64,000 nucleotides of DNA, taken from NCBI GenBank assembly GCA_045541395.1, contig JAZQIZ010000008.1:101672-165671 (forward strand). The letters are read 5' to 3'. Made by a program: the position numbers and the translations under genes. The notes under the pieces were generated by a model. It was not told the origin of the DNA, made no database searches, and was given only the letters and a program-made list of their open reading frames with translations. Of the stretch, positions 60,038 through 64,000 are shown piece after piece; the stretch's first letter is position 1, and each line of letters opens with the position of its first letter. The DNA comes from JAZRWQ01 sp045541395. Its GTDB lineage: Bacteria; Bacillota; Clostridia; Oscillospirales; UMGS1783.

Positions 60038-63000
60038 ATGAAGAAGTTTTTAGCGGTGATTCTTGCTCTGCTTGCAATTTTCGCGTGTCTTCCCATGTCT
60101 GTTTTTGACACTGTTGCCGTTGCGGCAGCAGAAGGCACAAACATTGTTGTAAATCCGAGTTTCGAATCCGACGGTTCGTGGTCACCATCCAGCAGCGCCT
60201 GGAGTGTGGTTTCCGCCGAAAACGGAGTTACTCCTGCCTCCGGCAGCAGAATGATGAAGGTTTGCGCAACCAGCACAAACATTTGCCCCGGCACATCCAT
60301 CTCCGTTGACCCGTACTCTTATTACACCTACTCTGCAAAGATCTACCGTAAAGATACAGCAGGCGTTGCTTACATCAACCTTATTGACGGCAGCAGCCAT
60401 GCAGACATTGCAGATACCGTTGTTGGTACAGATAATGCAGGACAGTGGGAAACCGTAAGCATTTCCATCTACACAGGCGGCCGCAATTATATTTGCCCCA
60501 GAATGGTTGTAGATAACAGCCCTTCCGGTCAGCCCGTATACTTTGACGATATTTCTCTTGTTAAAACAGGTACTTTGGAATCCGAAGCGGTTTCTTCCTT
60601 TGTTGCAGCTTCCGATTCCACCAAGGCTTCCTTTACCATAACTCAGAACGGTATGCTTATGAACAGCCTTTCCACAGGCAAGGAAGGCGCTAAGGAATAT
60701 ATAACAAGCAGCATTCCTGTTGCTCTTGTAAGCCGCATCAACAATGCTAACGTTACCTGGAATTATCAGAGCTATAAGGCTGTAAACGTTGACAGAGGCA
60801 TTGCTCACACCGTTACATTTAAATCTGCTGATGAAAAGTATGAACTTAAGGCGGTTATTACCCAGCATGAAGACGTTGGCCCTCTTGAATTCAATCAGTA
60901 TATTACCGGTCTTACAACCAACGTAAGCCTTTGCTATACCGACGCTGTTGCGGCAAGCATCAAATTATCTCTTGATTCTTCCGAAACTGCAGTTCTTAAC
61001 AGATTCAGCCGTTCCCGTATGAATGACGGTTCCGATGAGTACTTTGCTGCAGGCGATCTTAAGACTACCCTTACTCCCGGTGCAAATATCCTTACCTCCG
61101 TTGAAAACCATTATCTGCCCGTTGGCAGTATTCTGCCCTTCCAGGTAATTGATATTAACGGCGATCACGGTGTTTATATCGGCCATTATTGGTCCTTCGG
61201 TAAAATGCAGGTTGGCATGAACGCTGACAGACAGGTTACTATTTACGACGTTCTGGGCACCGTTGCCGACAGATGGATAAATAGGAATAAGGGCGAAGAG
61301 CTTGCTGTTCCCGGCTTCTTTATCGGAACCTACGAAGGTGACGTTGACGACGGTTCCAATGATATGAAGCATTGGTATTGGGAATATAAAATAACCCGTT
61401 CTCTTTATGAAAACGAAGGCGAACCCTATATTTCTATGGGTATTATATCCGACCGTGTATCCAATATGGATACCCAGTTCAGACTCTGGCCTGACTTTGC
61501 CGATTACGTAAACGTAATTAAGCAGGACTACGGCTGGACGGTTCCCGACGGTGTTAATTTCCGCGATGACGTTGCAACGGAAGACCTTTGGCTTCCCGAT
61601 AAAAAGTTCGGCACCGTTAATCCCTTTACCGGCGAAGATAACGGTCTGCCTTACTATGGTCTTTACGAAGCGTTACAGGCGCAGTTAGAAAAAGACGCAA
61701 GTGATAACCCCGTATACTTCTCTCTGTATATGGTTGACACCTATAAAGGCGTAGATATCGGTACCAAATACGGCCGTGAATTACAGCTTCAGGCACTTAA
61801 AGAAAGAATGAGACCTGAGGATAACGATTACGGTATCGGTTACGATTACTGGAGAAGTGACTTCGACGTAGAACAGAGCTACGATTACGATGACCATGAA
61901 GGCCTTCTTTATATTCTTGACAGCATGATAGAATATTCCGATGACTTCCGTTATGAGCATTGTATGGGCGGCGGCTCTCTTAAGGATTTCACTACCTTAG
62001 AGAGAATGACCTTTATGACTACCGAAGACACAGCATTCCCCTTAAATCACCGAGTTTCTCTTTATCATAACTCTTATATGATCCATCCCGTTCAGATGAA
62101 GGCCGACCTTAACCTTACCCTTTACACAAGACATTGCGGCCGCGTTAAGCCCAGCCCTGCAAATATTCTTGACAACGGCGGTATGGCTCACGAAAGTGAA
62201 GATTACTTAACCTATTGTATGAGAACCTCTATGATGGGTTCCTCTATGCTTTGCCTGCATCCTGCCGGCTTCTCTCACGGCAATAACGTTCAGCTTCTGA
62301 GAGAACACTATGGTTTCTACAACGAAACTATAAGACCTATTTTACGTGATACCTCCGTATATCACATTCTTACCACTCCCTACGCTACCGGCGGTAATAC
62401 TCTGCAGAACTCCACCAACCTTTGGTATTGGAACGATTGGGACGGTATTGAATATTTCAACCACAATATCAATCAGGGTATAGTTTACCTCTTTAAAGAA
62501 AACACCTCTGCTCCCACATCCAAGACCATTAAGTTAAAGGGTCTTGAAGCAGATAAGCTGTATGACCTTACCTTTATGGACAGAACCAATCTGAACACCA
62601 GAATGACCGGTGCTCAGCTTATGAGCGAAGGCATTAAAGTTACGGGTATGACCACAAGATACGATTCTGAAATTATTCTTGTTGAAGAGCTTAACGATCA
62701 TCTTAAGCTTACAACCCCCAACAGAACCGTATTCCATAAGGGTGAAGCTATTGACCTTACCGGTATGACTGCTACCGCTTATTATCAGGACGGCACTACC
62801 GCTAAGGTTACCAACTACACCATTGAAGGTTACGACCCCAACACCGTAGGCGTTCAGAACGTTATAGTTAAGGGTGGCGGCACACAGGGTTCCTTAGAGG
62901 TTGAAGTTAAAGATCATCTTTTAAAGGAAACTTCCAGAACCAACGCAACCTTTACCGCCAACGGCAGTGTAAAAGAAGGCTGTACCTATTGTGATTATAC

Positions 63001-64000
63001 CAAGTCCACAACCATCTATAAGGCAAGCAAGGTTGTGGTAGATAAAACTGAGTTTGAATATATTTTCTCTGACTGCAGACCTGAGATCACAATTTATGAC
63101 TCCCAGGGTACCAGACTTATTCAGAATACCGATTATACCCTTACTTATCCCGCAGGCAGTGCGGTTGTAGATACATACGTTGCTAAGATCAAGCTTATTG
63201 GTGATTACAGCGGTACTAAGGAAATTGTCTATAACGTAAATCCCAAGACAGTAAAGAATCTTGCTGTTTCAAGCAGATCCTCCAACTCCATCAGCATAAC
63301 CTGGGCAGCTCCTACAGGCGGTGCAGACGGATACAGAGTTTACATTTTCGATAAGGATACAGGTAAGTTTGTAAGCAGAATTACTTCAACAACCGCGCTA
63401 AAGGCAACCATTGCCGATCTTAACGGCAGCACAAGCTACAGAATCGGTGTTAAGGCTTACAAGAAGAATAAAGAAGGCACCAAGCTTTACAGCCAAATGG
63501 TTGAAGTAAGCGGTACTACCACCGCAACCTCTGTTAAAGCTCCTTCTAAGCTTACTGTCGCTTCCCGCACAACAACCTCTGTTAAACTTTCCTGGCCTAA
63601 GGTTACAGGCGCAGACGGTTACAGAGTTTATAAGTACAATGCATCTACCGGCACTTGCGAAGTTTTAGCAACAATAAGCGGTGTTACTTACAACGTAACA
63701 GGCCTTAAGGCCGGCACCAACTACAGCTATGCAGTAAGAGCCTTTAAGAATCAGTCCGGTAAAGGTTACTTCAGCGATATGGTAGTTCTTAATACCACCA
63801 CTTCCCCCGCTGCACCCTCCAAGCTTACCGTATCTTCCCGTACAACCACTTCCGTTAAGCTTTCCTGGCCTAAGGTTACAGGCGCAACAGGTTACAGAGT
63901 TTACAGATACGATGCTTCCACCAAGACTTATAAGACAGTTGCTACCACCAAGAACCTTTATTATAACGTAACAGGTCTTAAGGCCGGTACTAACTACACC
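60038..64000 (+). CDS. Large secreted GH36/27-like protein with FN3 domains, cut by the right edge
   Basis: The ATG at 60038 (after GAAAGGA) opens a frame of 1321 codons to the window end. A signal peptide (MKKFLAVILALLAIFACLPM) leads to a carbohydrate-binding-like domain (about 30-165), then a barrel resembling GH36/GH27: YDYWRSDFDV has the likely nucleophile Asp608, and EHCMGGGSLKDF with TTEDTAF (663-664) matches the conserved GH-D acid/base region. After about 900 come a bacterial Ig-like part and three FN3 domains starting near 1069, 1168 and 1259. It is extracellular. No anchor is seen since the C-terminus is missing; substrate uncertain. Confidence 0.72.
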   Translation, partial: MKKFLAVILALLAIFACLPMSVFDTVAVAAAEGTNIVVNPSFESDGSWSPSSSAWSVVSAENGVTPASGSRMMKVCATSTNICPGTSISVDPYSYYTYSAKIYRKDTAGVAYINLIDGSSHADIADTVVGTDNAGQWETVSISIYTGGRNYICPRMVVDNSPSGQPVYFDDISLVKTGTLESEAVSSFVAASDSTKASFTITQNGMLMNSLSTGKEGAKEYITSSIPVALVSRINNANVTWNYQSYKAVNVDRGIAHTVTFKSADEKYELKAVITQHEDVGPLEFNQYITGLTTNVSLCYTDAVAASIKLSLDSSETAVLNRFSRSRMNDGSDEYFAAGDLKTTLTPGANILTSVENHYLPVGSILPFQVIDINGDHGVYIGHYWSFGKMQVGMNADRQVTIYDVLGTVADRWINRNKGEELAVPGFFIGTYEGDVDDGSNDMKHWYWEYKITRSLYENEGEPYISMGIISDRVSNMDTQFRLWPDFADYVNVIKQDYGWTVPDGVNFRDDVATEDLWLPDKKFGTVNPFTGEDNGLPYYGLYEALQAQLEKDASDNPVYFSLYMVDTYKGVDIGTKYGRELQLQALKERMRPEDNDYGIGYDYWRSDFDVEQSYDYDDHEGLLYILDSMIEYSDDFRYEHCMGGGSLKDFTTLERMTFMTTEDTAFPLNHRVSLYHNSYMIHPVQMKADLNLTLYTRHCGRVKPSPANILDNGGMAHESEDYLTYCMRTSMMGSSMLCLHPAGFSHGNNVQLLREHYGFYNETIRPILRDTSVYHILTTPYATGGNTLQNSTNLWYWNDWDGIEYFNHNINQGIVYLFKENTSAPTSKTIKLKGLEADKLYDLTFMDRTNLNTRMTGAQLMSEGIKVTGMTTRYDSEIILVEELNDHLKLTTPNRTVFHKGEAIDLTGMTATAYYQDGTTAKVTNYTIEGYDPNTVGVQNVIVKGGGTQGSLEVEVKDHLLKETSRTNATFTANGSVKEGCTYCDYTKSTTIYKASKVVVDKTEFEYIFSDCRPEITIYDSQGTRLIQNTDYTLTYPAGSAVVDTYVAKIKLIGDYSGTKEIVYNVNPKTVKNLAVSSRSSNSISITWAAPTGGADGYRVYIFDKDTGKFVSRITSTTALKATIADLNGSTSYRIGVKAYKKNKEGTKLYSQMVEVSGTTTATSVKAPSKLTVASRTTTSVKLSWPKVTGADGYRVYKYNASTGTCEVLATISGVTYNVTGLKAGTNYSYAVRAFKNQSGKGYFSDMVVLNTTTSPAAPSKLTVSSRTTTSVKLSWPKVTGATGYRVYRYDASTKTYKTVATTKNLYYNVTGLKAGTNYT
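63548..63905 (+). repeat. Near-identical FN3 repeats, 273-bp spacing
   Basis: The segments APSKLTVASRTTTSVKLSW and APSKLTVSSRTTTSVKLSW start 91 residues apart with very similar DNA. The recent-looking duplication may continue beyond the window edge. Confidence 0.75.

Noticed and set aside
60182..60868. 228-residue open frame on the minus strand
   Set aside because: It is antisense to the secreted GH-like protein, which has a signal peptide and a ribosome binding site.
1..64000. tRNA or rRNA genes
   Set aside because: Gaps between genes are short and none shows a cloverleaf or rRNA-like sequence by eye; tRNAscan would settle it.

Overview
The window reads as a chromosome segment of a Gram-positive anaerobe of the Bacillota, class Clostridia, most likely a gut Oscillospiraceae or Ruminococcaceae relative. 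Supporting signs are hprK, whiA, rapZ, RNase J, RqcH, TrmK, NiaR, a zinc-type L28 protein, strong AGGAGG ribosome binding sites, near-consensus sigma-A promoters with 17-bp spacers, and lipoproteins plus a sortase-type surface protein. The genus cannot be fixed from this sequence. Genes are dense: after adding the genes cut by each edge, no stretch over 300 bases lacks a gene. I saw no tRNA, rRNA, CRISPR array, insertion sequence or phage gene.

Layout. 0-11.5 kb holds small accessory operons: a GntR-regulated membrane protein, M18 aminopeptidase with an MBL hydrolase, a sugar isomerase/YcxB/SGNH group, a D-2-hydroxyacid dehydrogenase, an AbrB/PLP-lyase/DMT-transporter operon, a lipoprotein and cysteine synthase. 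11.6-21.6 kb is an eight-gene leftward operon hprK-PHP-murB-rapZ-whiA-dnaE-pfkA-udp that joins carbon-catabolite control, wall synthesis, replication and glycolysis. 21.8-26.3 kb has rpmB, a surface protein, a cupin and ftsH. 26.4-30.1 kb is the NAD de novo locus: niaR and a fused nadB-nadC facing nadA, with a candidate NiaR site between two consensus promoters. 30.1-37.2 kb carries a cupin, a metal permease, an RNase HI/NifS/NifU operon, a HAD phosphatase with a small exporter, and a degenerate nucleotidyltransferase-phosphomannomutase fusion. 37.2-48.4 kb has RNase J with a structured leader, a MATE pump, paired CNNM/CorC proteins, lipoproteins, TrmK, Nif3 and RqcH. 48.4-52.5 kb is the most unusual region: a WYL regulator, a YjbR-like protein and an 862-residue protein with ten zinc-finger repeats around a nuclease-like domain, whose last finger is reached only by a -1 shift at an A AAA AAG site. 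52.6-64 kb has a U32 peptidase operon with an alkaline phosphatase and a GH2 enzyme, then a large secreted GH36/27-like protein with FN3 domains that runs off the right edge.

The best candidates for something undescribed are the zinc-finger/nuclease protein with its frameshift and WYL neighbour, the NadB-NadC fusion that has lost the NadB helical domain, the sequence shared by two lipoprotein loci (motif, hairpin and signal peptide), and the apparently catalytically dead sugar-nucleotide fusion next to RNase J.
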